From: Pseudomonas sp. ATCC 13867
Lineage (GTDB): Bacteria; Pseudomonadota; Gammaproteobacteria; Pseudomonadales; Pseudomonadaceae
Length of the DNA stretch: 64,000 nt
Direction: 5' to 3'
Assembly (NCBI RefSeq): GCF_000349845.1
Contig: NC_020829.1
Coordinates: 310,001 to 374,000 of the forward strand
Position 1 is the stretch's first letter. Every line of letters starts with the position of its first letter. The notes under the pieces were generated by a model, which saw only the letters and a list, made by a program, of their open reading frames with translations, did not search any database and was not told the DNA's origin. Made by a program: the position numbers and the translations under genes. Positions 57,673-64,000 of the stretch are shown here, piece after piece.

Positions 57673-57720
57673 TTTTCCGAGGGGTTCGAGCAGCGCCGAT
57701 ACTTTCGCGTGGCTGTTTCT

Positions 57721-57779
57721 CCCTCACCCCAGCCCTCTCCCTCAGGAGCGAGGCGCGCAGCCAGGGCTAGGGTGAGGGG
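57721..57779. repeat. Second-family repeat with long inverted arms
   Basis: CCCTCACCCCAGCCCT and AGGGCTAGGGTGAGGG pair around a central segment with GCGCGCAGCC. The same words occur at 17841-17891, and partly at 29078-29100. Confidence 0.75.
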
Positions 57780-57801
57780 CTCTCGTCGCGCGCTATCCCT
57801 C

Positions 57802-58218
57802 TCAAGCCCCCGCCTTGCGCGGCCCCGGCACCCTCGGCCGGCGCAGTGCAATACCGTGACGCACGAAGAACTCCTCCACCCCCTCGGTTGCATCGGTATA
57901 GAGCGTGCGCTGCGGATGATCGGCCAGGAAGCGCGTCATCAGCAGGTGCCCCACGCCACGCGACTGGAAACCCGGCAGCACGGCGATTTCCGCCAGCCAG
58001 GTGGTCTGCGCCGTTTCGCTCTCGGCCCGTAGCAGGCCGATGACCTGTTCGCCGTCCAGGGCCAGCAGGGTGTAGCTGGAGAACTCGTAGAGCTCGCGTA
58101 TTTCCTGCGCCGTACCGGGCGAACCCCAGCCCACCGCGCGATAAAGCGCGGCGATCCCGGCGCACTGCGCATCGCTTAGTACCGGGTTGTGCAGAATCGT
58201 CAGCGCTGTGTCGGTCAT
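57802..58218 (-). CDS. GNAT-family N-acetyltransferase
   Basis: A 138-residue acetyltransferase starting at 58218, where AGGAGTGATGCC gives a ribosome binding site. The acetyl-CoA loop is VLPGFQSRGVGHLLMTRFLA. Substrate unknown. It ends next to the second-family repeat and lies 83 bases from the hydrolase gene upstream. Confidence 0.9.
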   Translation of the reverse strand: MTDTALTILHNPVLSDAQCAGIAALYRAVGWGSPGTAQEIRELYEFSSYTLLALDGEQVIGLLRAESETAQTTWLAEIAVLPGFQSRGVGHLLMTRFLADHPQRTLYTDATEGVEEFFVRHGIALRRPRVPGPRKAGA

Positions 58219-58301
58219 GGCATCACTCCTGTCCGGCCTTCCCTTCCTGGGTACGCCTCCAGTCTGCCCCATTGCGGCCACGACCGGCTGATCCAGGGCA
58301 G

Positions 58302-59300
58302 TCAGGCGCCGTGCCGCTGCCGCAGCCATTGTGGGATGCGGCGCTCCAGATAGTAATCCGGTCGCCCCGGCGAGCCGCCGATGAAGCCGACATGGCCGCC
58401 GTGGGCCTGCAGCTCCAGTTCGGTGGACGTCGACAGCTCGCCGGCCTGCGGAATGCTCCGGGCATGAATGAAGGGATCGTCGCTGGACTGGATGACCAGG
58501 GTCGGCACGCGGATGCCGCCCAGGTAATAGCGGCTCGACGCGCGGCGATAGTAGTCGTGGACGTCGGCGAAACCGTGCAGCGGCGCGGTCACCCGGTCGT
58601 CGAAATCCCAGAAGGTGCGCATGCCGTCCAGCGGCCCGAGGCGCTCCAGCGTGGCGAGGTTTTCCGCATGGCCGCCAGCGGCGAAGGCCTGGCGCTTGGT
58701 CTGCACGTAGGCCACCAGCTCACGCATGAAATGCGCCTGATAGACCTTGGAGAAACCGATGCCGATGCGGTCGGCGCACTGGTCCAGGCGGAACGGCACC
58801 GATACCGCCACCGCGCCGTGCAATGGGCATCCGGCGGAGGACTCGCCCAGGTACTTGAGCAGCACGTTGCCGCCCAGCGAATAGCCCACGGCATAGAGCG
58901 GCGCCATCGGCCGCTTCGCCCGCAGGTGAGTGACCACGGCGGCGAGGTCTTCGCTGACGCCGGAGTGGTAGCCGCGCGGCAGCAGGTTCGATTCCCCGGA
59001 ACAGCCCCGCCAGTTCAGCGCCACGCTGGCCCAGCCCTGTGCCGCCAGTTGCTGCTGCAGACCGAGGATGTAGTGCGAGGACGAGGAGCCGGTCAGCCCG
59101 TGCAGCGCCAGCACCAGCGGCGTATCGGCCTCATGCGGGCCGTGCCAGTCCAGGTCGATGAAATCGCCGTCCTCCAGCCACAGCCGCTCGCGGATGCGCG
59201 CAAGGCTCGGCAACTGGCGCAGCAGGGAGCCGTAGAGCGTCTGCAGGTGCGGGCCGGGGAGCCACCAGGCGGGTTTGAACGGGGAGGGTATAGTCATCAC
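58302..59300 (-). CDS. Alpha/beta hydrolase (YheT-like)
   Basis: A 332-residue hydrolase. The nucleophile elbow is GYSLGGNVLLKYLG. The family words VLALHGLTGSSSSHYIL and NWRGCSGESNLLPRGYHSG are present, and the final His is in QAHGGHVGF. The N-terminus (FKPAWWLPGPHLQTLYGSLL) is that of the YheT family. Probably an esterase; substrate unknown. It is divergent from the lipoprotein gene. Confidence 0.92.
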   Translation of the reverse strand: MMTIPSPFKPAWWLPGPHLQTLYGSLLRQLPSLARIRERLWLEDGDFIDLDWHGPHEADTPLVLALHGLTGSSSSHYILGLQQQLAAQGWASVALNWRGCSGESNLLPRGYHSGVSEDLAAVVTHLRAKRPMAPLYAVGYSLGGNVLLKYLGESSAGCPLHGAVAVSVPFRLDQCADRIGIGFSKVYQAHFMRELVAYVQTKRQAFAAGGHAENLATLERLGPLDGMRTFWDFDDRVTAPLHGFADVHDYYRRASSRYYLGGIRVPTLVIQSSDDPFIHARSIPQAGELSTSTELELQAHGGHVGFIGGSPGRPDYYLERRIPQWLRQRHGA

Positions 59301-59404
59301 GGATCAAATGGGCCGACGAGCTGTGATAGTAACGCCAAGTCGGCCGTGCAATGGATGCCTTGTGCATCCGCCGCCAGGGAAACCCACGCAAAGGAGGGGA
59401 TGGC

Positions 59405-59758
59405 ATGTGGAAGCAAATCGCGGCGTTGAGCCTGGCATTGTGGCTGGCCGCGTGTGGCGAGCCGGTGCCGCAGGAGCACCGGTCATACGTCGGCTTATGG
59501 ACGTCAGCGGAGATGAGCTTGCTGGTTACAGCGGACGGCCGTGTTGCCTACAAGCGGATTTCGGGCAGTACTTCAAAGTCCATCGAGGCGCCGATCAAGC
59601 GCTACGAAGCCGACGGATTCACCGTGGGGTTCGGTCCGTTCGACACGCACTTCAAGGTCTCCAGGCCGCCCTACCAGGACGGTAGCCAATGGAAGATGGT
59701 GGTCGACGGTGTGGAGCTGGTGCGCACCAGCACCGTCGATGTCGGGAAGTCGATATGA
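59405..59758 (+). CDS. Small lipoprotein of unknown function
   Basis: A 117-residue protein with signal MWKQIAALSLALWLAACGEP and a lipobox (LAAC) for acylation. AAGGAGG just before the ATG at 59405 supports the start. The mature part is short and beta-rich, with YVGLWTSAEMSLLVTADGRV, probably a lipocalin-like or small beta domain. It ends 4 bases from the end of convergent rsmD. Confidence 0.82.
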   Translation: MWKQIAALSLALWLAACGEPVPQEHRSYVGLWTSAEMSLLVTADGRVAYKRISGSTSKSIEAPIKRYEADGFTVGFGPFDTHFKVSRPPYQDGSQWKMVVDGVELVRTSTVDVGKSI

Positions 59759-59762
59759 GCGA

Positions 59763-60371
59763 TCAGCCTTCCCGATGCCACAGCGCGTAGTGCACCGCAC
59801 CGGCCTTCTTTTCCCGGTGTAGCCGCCAGTTGCCCGGCAGACCGAGGCTGGACGGTGCGGCTTCGCTTTCGGTGTAGACCCAGGCGTCCCTGGCCAGCCA
59901 GCCGCGCGCTTCCAGCAGGTGGCAGGCGTTCTGCAGCAGGTCCTGATGGAAGGGTGGGTCGAGGAACACCAGGTCGAACGGGGTCGCCGGTTGGCTTTCC
60001 AGGTAGCGCAGGGCGTCGCTCAGCAGGACCTGGCCGTTGTCGCACCGGAGGGTGCCGAGGTGGCCGCGCAGGGCGGCGGCCGCTTCGGCGTTGGTATCCA
60101 GCGCCAGGCCCGTGCTGGCGCCGCGCGACAGGGCCTCGAGGAACAACGCGCCGCTGCCGGCGAAGGGGTCCAGCACGCGAGCGCCGGGGACGTAGGCCGC
60201 CAGCCAGTTGAACAGGGTTTCGCGCACCCGGTCCGGGGTCGGGCGCAGGCTCGGGCCGTCGGGGAAGGCGAAGCGCCGGCTGCGCCACTCGCCGCCGATG
60301 ATGCGCAGCTGGCCCTGGCCGCCGTGGGGCTTCTGTGCGGCGCGCGGGGCGCCGCCGGGACGTTTGCTCAT
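59763..60371 (-). CDS. rsmD: 16S rRNA (guanine-966 N2)-methyltransferase RsmD
   Basis: A 202-residue SAM-dependent methyltransferase. The SAM loop is VLDPFAGSGALFLEALSRGA, and the catalytic motif DPPF lies in LVFLDPPFHQDLL. The N-terminus (QLRIIGGEWRSRRFAFPD) binds RNA. It starts at the very end of the M16 peptidase gene upstream (one-base overlap), so it is in one operon with the two M16 peptidases, an order also found in P. aeruginosa. Confidence 0.95.
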   Translation of the reverse strand: MSKRPGGAPRAAQKPHGGQGQLRIIGGEWRSRRFAFPDGPSLRPTPDRVRETLFNWLAAYVPGARVLDPFAGSGALFLEALSRGASTGLALDTNAEAAAALRGHLGTLRCDNGQVLLSDALRYLESQPATPFDLVFLDPPFHQDLLQNACHLLEARGWLARDAWVYTESEAAPSSLGLPGNWRLHREKKAGAVHYALWHREG

Positions 60372-61864
60372 CAGTGCTCCGGTACGCCGGTGGGTTGCTC
60401 GGCGGGTTTGTCGGTGGGGGGCGGCAGCGGTTTCTGCGGCACGCTGGGACCGGCGGTAACGATGACGAAACCGTCCGGGTCGAGGTGCCGGCGCATGGCT
60501 TGCCGCACCTGCTCGACGCTCAGCGCCTGCACCTGGCTGAGGAAGGTTTCCAGGTAGTCCAGTGGCAGGCCGTAGAAGCCGATGGCGCCCAGCTGGCCGA
60601 CGATGTCGGCGTTGCTCGCGGTGGACAGCGGGAAGCTGCCGGCCAGCTCGCGCTTGGCGTCGTCCAGTTCCTTCTGCGTCGGGCCCTTGTCGAGGTAGTC
60701 GCGAACGATGTCCTGGACCAGCTTGAGGGTGCCTTCGCTCATTTCGGCGCGGGTCTGCAGGCCGATGGTGAACGGCCCGCGCGACTGCATGCCGGTGAAG
60801 CCGGAGTACACGCCGTAGGTCAGGCCGCGCTTCTCGCGCACCTGGTCCATCAGGCGGGTGCCGAAGCCGCCGCCGCCGAGGATCTGGTTGCCCAGGTAGA
60901 GCGCGGCGTAGTCCGGGTCGCTGCGGGTGATGCCCAGTTGCGCCAGCATCAGCTGGGTCTGCTTGGACGGGAACTCGATGTGGGTGACGCCGGCCCTGGG
61001 CATCTGCGGCTCGCCCGGTGCGGGCAGGGCAGGGCCCTTGGGCAGGGATTTCGACACGCTGTTGGCGATGGCTTCAGCCTGCTCGCGGGTCAGGTCGCCG
61101 ACCAGCGCGATGACCGTGTTGCCGGCGGCATAAGCCTTCTGGTGGAAGGCACGCAGCTGGGTGGTGGTGATCTTCGGGATCGACTTCTCGTTGCCGTCGC
61201 TGGAGTGGGCGTAGGGGTGCCCGCCATACAGTCGCTTGAACAGTTCGAGGCCGGCCAGCTTGCCGGGGTTCTGCTTCTGGTATTCGAGACCGGCCAGCAC
61301 CTGGTTCTTGATGCGCACCAGGGCGTCCTCGGGGAAGGTCGGCTGGCCGATCACCTGGTCGAACAGCGCCAGCGCGGCGTCGCGCTTGGTTGGCTCGCTC
61401 AGGCTGCGCAGGCTGGCCACCGCCATGTCGCGGTAGGAGCCGTTGCCGAAGTTGGCGCCCAGGTCGTCGAAACCGGCGGCGATGGCGCTGGTGTCCTTGC
61501 CGGGCACGCCTTCGTTGAGCATGGCGTTGGTCAGCATGGCCAGGCCGTAGCTGTCGCCGTCCTGGCTGCTGCCGGCGGCGAAGGTCAGGCGCAGGTCGAA
61601 CATCGGCAGCTCATGGGCTTCGACGAAGAGCACGCGGGCGCCTTCGGCGGTCTGCCATTGCTGGATGTCCAGCTTGCGGTGGCCGGGCGCCTTGCCGGCG
61701 GCTTCGGCGAGGGATTGCAGGCCGGTGGGCGCGCTCGGCTCGATGGCCGGCCTGGCGGCTTCGGCATTGGCGGCAGGGCGGGAAACGAACAGCAGCAGTC
61801 CGGCGATCAGCGCGATGACGATCAGCCCGACCAGGCCGTAGCGCAGGCCATTGCGTTCACTCAT
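60371..61864 (-). CDS. M16 peptidase partner subunit, no HxxEH motif
   Basis: A 497-residue protein with an N-terminal membrane helix (about 7-26) and two M16 domains. The metal motif HxxEH expected near LAMLTNAML is missing, so it is likely the non-catalytic partner of the next protein, as in bacterial M16 heterodimers. It overlaps that gene by 8 bases. The C-terminus ends in a Pro/Thr-rich tail (PLPPPTDKPAEQPTG). Location: periplasmic face or inner membrane. Confidence 0.9.
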   Translation of the reverse strand: MSERNGLRYGLVGLIVIALIAGLLLFVSRPAANAEAARPAIEPSAPTGLQSLAEAAGKAPGHRKLDIQQWQTAEGARVLFVEAHELPMFDLRLTFAAGSSQDGDSYGLAMLTNAMLNEGVPGKDTSAIAAGFDDLGANFGNGSYRDMAVASLRSLSEPTKRDAALALFDQVIGQPTFPEDALVRIKNQVLAGLEYQKQNPGKLAGLELFKRLYGGHPYAHSSDGNEKSIPKITTTQLRAFHQKAYAAGNTVIALVGDLTREQAEAIANSVSKSLPKGPALPAPGEPQMPRAGVTHIEFPSKQTQLMLAQLGITRSDPDYAALYLGNQILGGGGFGTRLMDQVREKRGLTYGVYSGFTGMQSRGPFTIGLQTRAEMSEGTLKLVQDIVRDYLDKGPTQKELDDAKRELAGSFPLSTASNADIVGQLGAIGFYGLPLDYLETFLSQVQALSVEQVRQAMRRHLDPDGFVIVTAGPSVPQKPLPPPTDKPAEQPTGVPEH

Positions 61865-63227
61865 GGCTCGGCTCCTTGTCGGTGGCGACTTCCGGCAGGA
61901 CCTGGGCGAGGGTCAGGCGGGAACGGGTGAAATAGGTGCGAGCGGCTTTCTGGATGTCCTCGGCAGTGACCGCCTGCAGGGATTGCAGGTCCTGGTCGGC
62001 CAGCTTCCAGGACAGACCGACGCTTTCCAGCTCGCCGATGGTGCTGGCCTGGCTGGCGATGGAGTCGCGCTCGTAGACCAGCCCGGCGATGACCTGGGCG
62101 CGCACGCGCTCCAGCTCTTCCTTGCTTGGCGGAGCTTTCTTCAGTTCTTCCAGTTGCTGCCAGAGGGCGGTTTCGACCTGGTCGAGGGTCTTGCCGGTCT
62201 GCACGTTGGGCGTCGCGGAGAGGAAGAACAGGCTGTCGCCGCGGGCGAAGGCGTCGTAGGAGGCGGAGGCGCCGGCGACGATTTCCTCACCGCGCTCCAG
62301 ACGCGAGGCCAGGCGGGCGCTGTAGCCGCCGTCGAGGATCGCCGAGAGCAGGCGCAGGGCGTTGACCTCGCGCGGGTTGTCGGTGCTGCCCAGGCTCGGC
62401 ACGTTGAAGCCCATGATCAGGCTCGGCAACTGGGTGCGCACGTGCAGCGTCAGGCGGCGCTCGCCGGGTTCGGCCAGTTCCAGCGGCTTGCGCGCGGCGG
62501 GCAGGTCGCGCCTGGGGATCTCGCCGAAGTACTTCTGCGCCAGGGCCTTCACCTCGTCGCCGCTGACGTCGCCGACCACCACCAGGGTGGCGTTGTTCGG
62601 CGCGTACCAGGCCTGGTACCAGTGGCGCAGGTCGTCGACGGTCATGCGCTGCAGGTCGGCCATCCAGCCGATGGTCGGCGTGCGGTAGCCGCTGGCGGGG
62701 TAGGCGGCGGCCTTGAAGCGCTCGAAGGCCAGCGAATTGGGCTTGTCGTCGGTGCGCAGGCGGCGTTCTTCCTTGATCACCTCGATCTCGCTGTTGAACT
62801 GGTCGGGCGGCAGGGCTAGATGGGCCATGCGGTCGGCCTCCAGCTCCAGCGCCACTGGCAGGCGGTCGCGGGCCAGCACCTGGTAGTAGGCGGTGTAGTC
62901 GTCGGTGGTGAAGGCGTTCTCTTCCGCGCCGAGGTCGCGCAGCACGCGCGAGGCCTCGCCGGGGCCGAGCTTGCGGCTGCCCTTGAACATCATGTGCTCC
63001 AGGGCGTGGGAGAGGCCGGTGAGGCCGGGCGTCTCGTAGCTGGAGCCAACCTTGTACCAGAGCTGGGAAACCACCACGGGTGCGCGGTGGTCTTCGCGGA
63101 CCACGACCTTCAGGCCGTTGTCCAGGGTGTATTCATGGGTGGGCTGCGGATCTGCGGCAACCGCCATCAGCGGAAGCAACAGGGTGCCGAGCAGCAGGCC
63201 GGCATGACGGCGTGCAGGGGTTTTCAT
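61857..63227 (-). CDS. M16 zinc peptidase, catalytic subunit
   Basis: A 456-residue periplasmic peptidase with signal MKTPARRHAGLLLGTLLLPL and the catalytic motif HALEH at residues 74-78; a further glutamate ligand lies about 75 residues later. The C-terminal R/Y-type substrate segment is present. It is likely a heterodimer with the downstream protein, degrading small peptides in the periplasm. The 191 bases upstream separate it from divergent ftsY. Confidence 0.93.
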   Translation of the reverse strand: MKTPARRHAGLLLGTLLLPLMAVAADPQPTHEYTLDNGLKVVVREDHRAPVVVSQLWYKVGSSYETPGLTGLSHALEHMMFKGSRKLGPGEASRVLRDLGAEENAFTTDDYTAYYQVLARDRLPVALELEADRMAHLALPPDQFNSEIEVIKEERRLRTDDKPNSLAFERFKAAAYPASGYRTPTIGWMADLQRMTVDDLRHWYQAWYAPNNATLVVVGDVSGDEVKALAQKYFGEIPRRDLPAARKPLELAEPGERRLTLHVRTQLPSLIMGFNVPSLGSTDNPREVNALRLLSAILDGGYSARLASRLERGEEIVAGASASYDAFARGDSLFFLSATPNVQTGKTLDQVETALWQQLEELKKAPPSKEELERVRAQVIAGLVYERDSIASQASTIGELESVGLSWKLADQDLQSLQAVTAEDIQKAARTYFTRSRLTLAQVLPEVATDKEPSHE

Positions 63228-63418
63228 CGTCGAATGAACCTTTCGGGCTATCCGCAGGGTCTATGCAGGCTGGCGGCCAGCCTCTTAACCCCGGCGGGCG
63301 AGGAGATGCTAGGATACCCATCCGTTTTCCGGGCGGCCACGTTCAGGGCTTCTCAAAGCTGTTTCGAGGCGTTTTTGCCGCCTGATTCCGTGGCGTCCCC
63401 TAGAGATTCGATCCCTAC

Positions 63419-64000
63419 ATGTTTGGTTCCAACGACGACAAAAAGGCCCCGCCAGCCGGGGAGAAGAAGGGTCTGTTCGGCTGGTGGCGCAAGAAGCCGC
63501 AGGCGGAGGAGCAGCCCGTAGCCGAAGCCGAGCAGCAGGTCGAGCAGCCCGTTGCCGCCGAACCGGTTCCCGCACCCGAACAGGCTCCGGCCGCCCCGCG
63601 CGCAGAGCCGACGCCCGAGCCTGCTCCCGAACCGATAGTCGACGTGGTGCCCGCCAGCGTGCCGGTCGAGCCGCTGGCGCAGCCCGCCGCGCAACCCGCG
63701 CCGCAATCCGTTGCGCAGCCGGTTGTTGCCGAGGCGCCGCAGGCGGCGGTCCAGACGGTCCAGCCGGTCGAGCCGGTCGAGCCGGCGCCTGTCGCTGCGC
63801 CCGTTCAGCCAGAACCTGTTGCCGAAGCGCCCGCCGTGGTCGCCCAGCCTGAACCCGAGCCCGCCCCGCAGCCTGAGCCGCAGGCCAAGCCCGCCGCCAG
63901 CGAGCCGGGCAAGCTCGGTTTCTTCGCCCGCCTCAAGCAGGGCCTGTCGAAGACCAGCGCCAGCCTTGGCGAAGGCATGGCCAGCCTGTTCCTGGGCAAG
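63419..64000 (+). CDS. ftsY: Signal recognition particle receptor FtsY (3' end outside window)
   Basis: The gene starts with ATG at 63419 (MFGSNDDKKAPPAGEKKGLF) and runs off the window. The visible 194 residues are the membrane-targeting N-region: a basic GWWRKKP segment, then a long Pro/Ala/Glu/Val linker (about residues 30-165), then KLGFFARLKQGLSKTSASLG, the start of the N domain of the GTPase. The receptor docks ribosomes making membrane proteins. Its place beside M16 peptidases and rsmD fits P. aeruginosa. The linker is long for the family, but its full size is visible here. Confidence 0.92.
   Translation, partial: MFGSNDDKKAPPAGEKKGLFGWWRKKPQAEEQPVAEAEQQVEQPVAAEPVPAPEQAPAAPRAEPTPEPAPEPIVDVVPASVPVEPLAQPAAQPAPQSVAQPVVAEAPQAAVQTVQPVEPVEPAPVAAPVQPEPVAEAPAVVAQPEPEPAPQPEPQAKPAASEPGKLGFFARLKQGLSKTSASLGEGMASLFLGK

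Overview
The window is 64 kb of a GC-rich Gammaproteobacterial chromosome. It is almost certainly a Pseudomonas of the aeruginosa/nitroreducens/citronellolis kind. The reasons are the many REP elements built on GTAGGAGCGAGCTTGCTCGCGAAC, the glycine-cleavage, ubiquinone, ZapA/6S RNA and ftsY neighbourhoods, DUF2388-type proteins, and strong G/C at third codon positions. No CRISPR array, prophage, intact insertion sequence, rRNA or tRNA was seen. Two genes are cut by the window edges: ubiD (left, missing its 5' part) and ftsY (right, missing its 3' part).

Layout. 1-3.8 kb: ubiD, a ferredoxin-type flavin reductase, a quinone oxidoreductase and a FliL-like protein. 3.9-8.9 kb: a yhiI-rbbA-yhhJ type exporter operon (membrane fusion protein, double-ATPase/permease fusion, permease). 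9-13.3 kb: a CHASE-PAS-GGDEF diguanylate cyclase, an EVE protein, a 43-residue membrane protein, fau, 6S RNA, zapA and a ZapB-like coiled coil. 13.4-17.8 kb: ygfB-like, pepP, ubiH and ubiI. 18-20.8 kb: a ferric-iron type binding protein and fused permease with no ATPase gene beside them. 20.9-25.4 kb: gcvT, gcvH and gcvP. 25.8-30.2 kb: two tandem DUF2388-type secreted proteins, an octaheme cytochrome with HEAT-like and TPR regions, and an outer-membrane beta-barrel. 30.5-33.8 kb: a three-subunit membrane-bound gluconate/polyol dehydrogenase. 34-37.2 kb: thyA, an iron alcohol dehydrogenase, a thioesterase and a small secreted protein. 37.5-38.5 kb: two paralogous glycine-zipper proteins with metal-ligand-rich tails. 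39-43.2 kb: an FdhF/YdeP-type molybdoenzyme, fdhD and a LysR regulator. 43.4-47.6 kb: kbp-like, yrfG, nudE, cysQ, mutM and an acyltransferase. 47.7-52.7 kb: a small secreted protein, a Na/Pi cotransporter, ggt, ferredoxin and coaD. 53.1-58.2 kb: a GMC oxidoreductase, a Tat small subunit, an aldehyde dehydrogenase, a divergent TetR regulator and a GNAT acetyltransferase. 58.3-64 kb: a YheT-like hydrolase, a lipoprotein, rsmD, two M16 peptidases and ftsY.

How the genes work together. Most of the window is core metabolism and cell biology: ubiquinone synthesis (ubiD, ubiH, ubiI), one-carbon metabolism (gcvTHP, fau, thyA), cell division (zapA and its partner, ftsY), nucleotide and repair functions (nudE, cysQ, mutM, yrfG) and coenzyme A (coaD). 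The accessory-looking part is periplasmic redox: two GMC/Tat-small-subunit modules, one triheme and one octaheme cytochrome, and a molybdoenzyme with its FdhD sulfurtransferase.

From memory only, the gene order resembles blocks of the P. aeruginosa PAO1 map (roughly PA5237 to PA5213, PA5186 to PA5175, and PA0357 to PA0373). The 25.5-34.9 kb block would then be an insertion between two of these, and the cysQ-mutM boundary a join between distant blocks. The least explained parts are the octaheme cytochrome/beta-barrel pair, the two glycine-zipper proteins with a clear palindromic operator, the DUF2388 pair, and REP elements whose hairpins covary.
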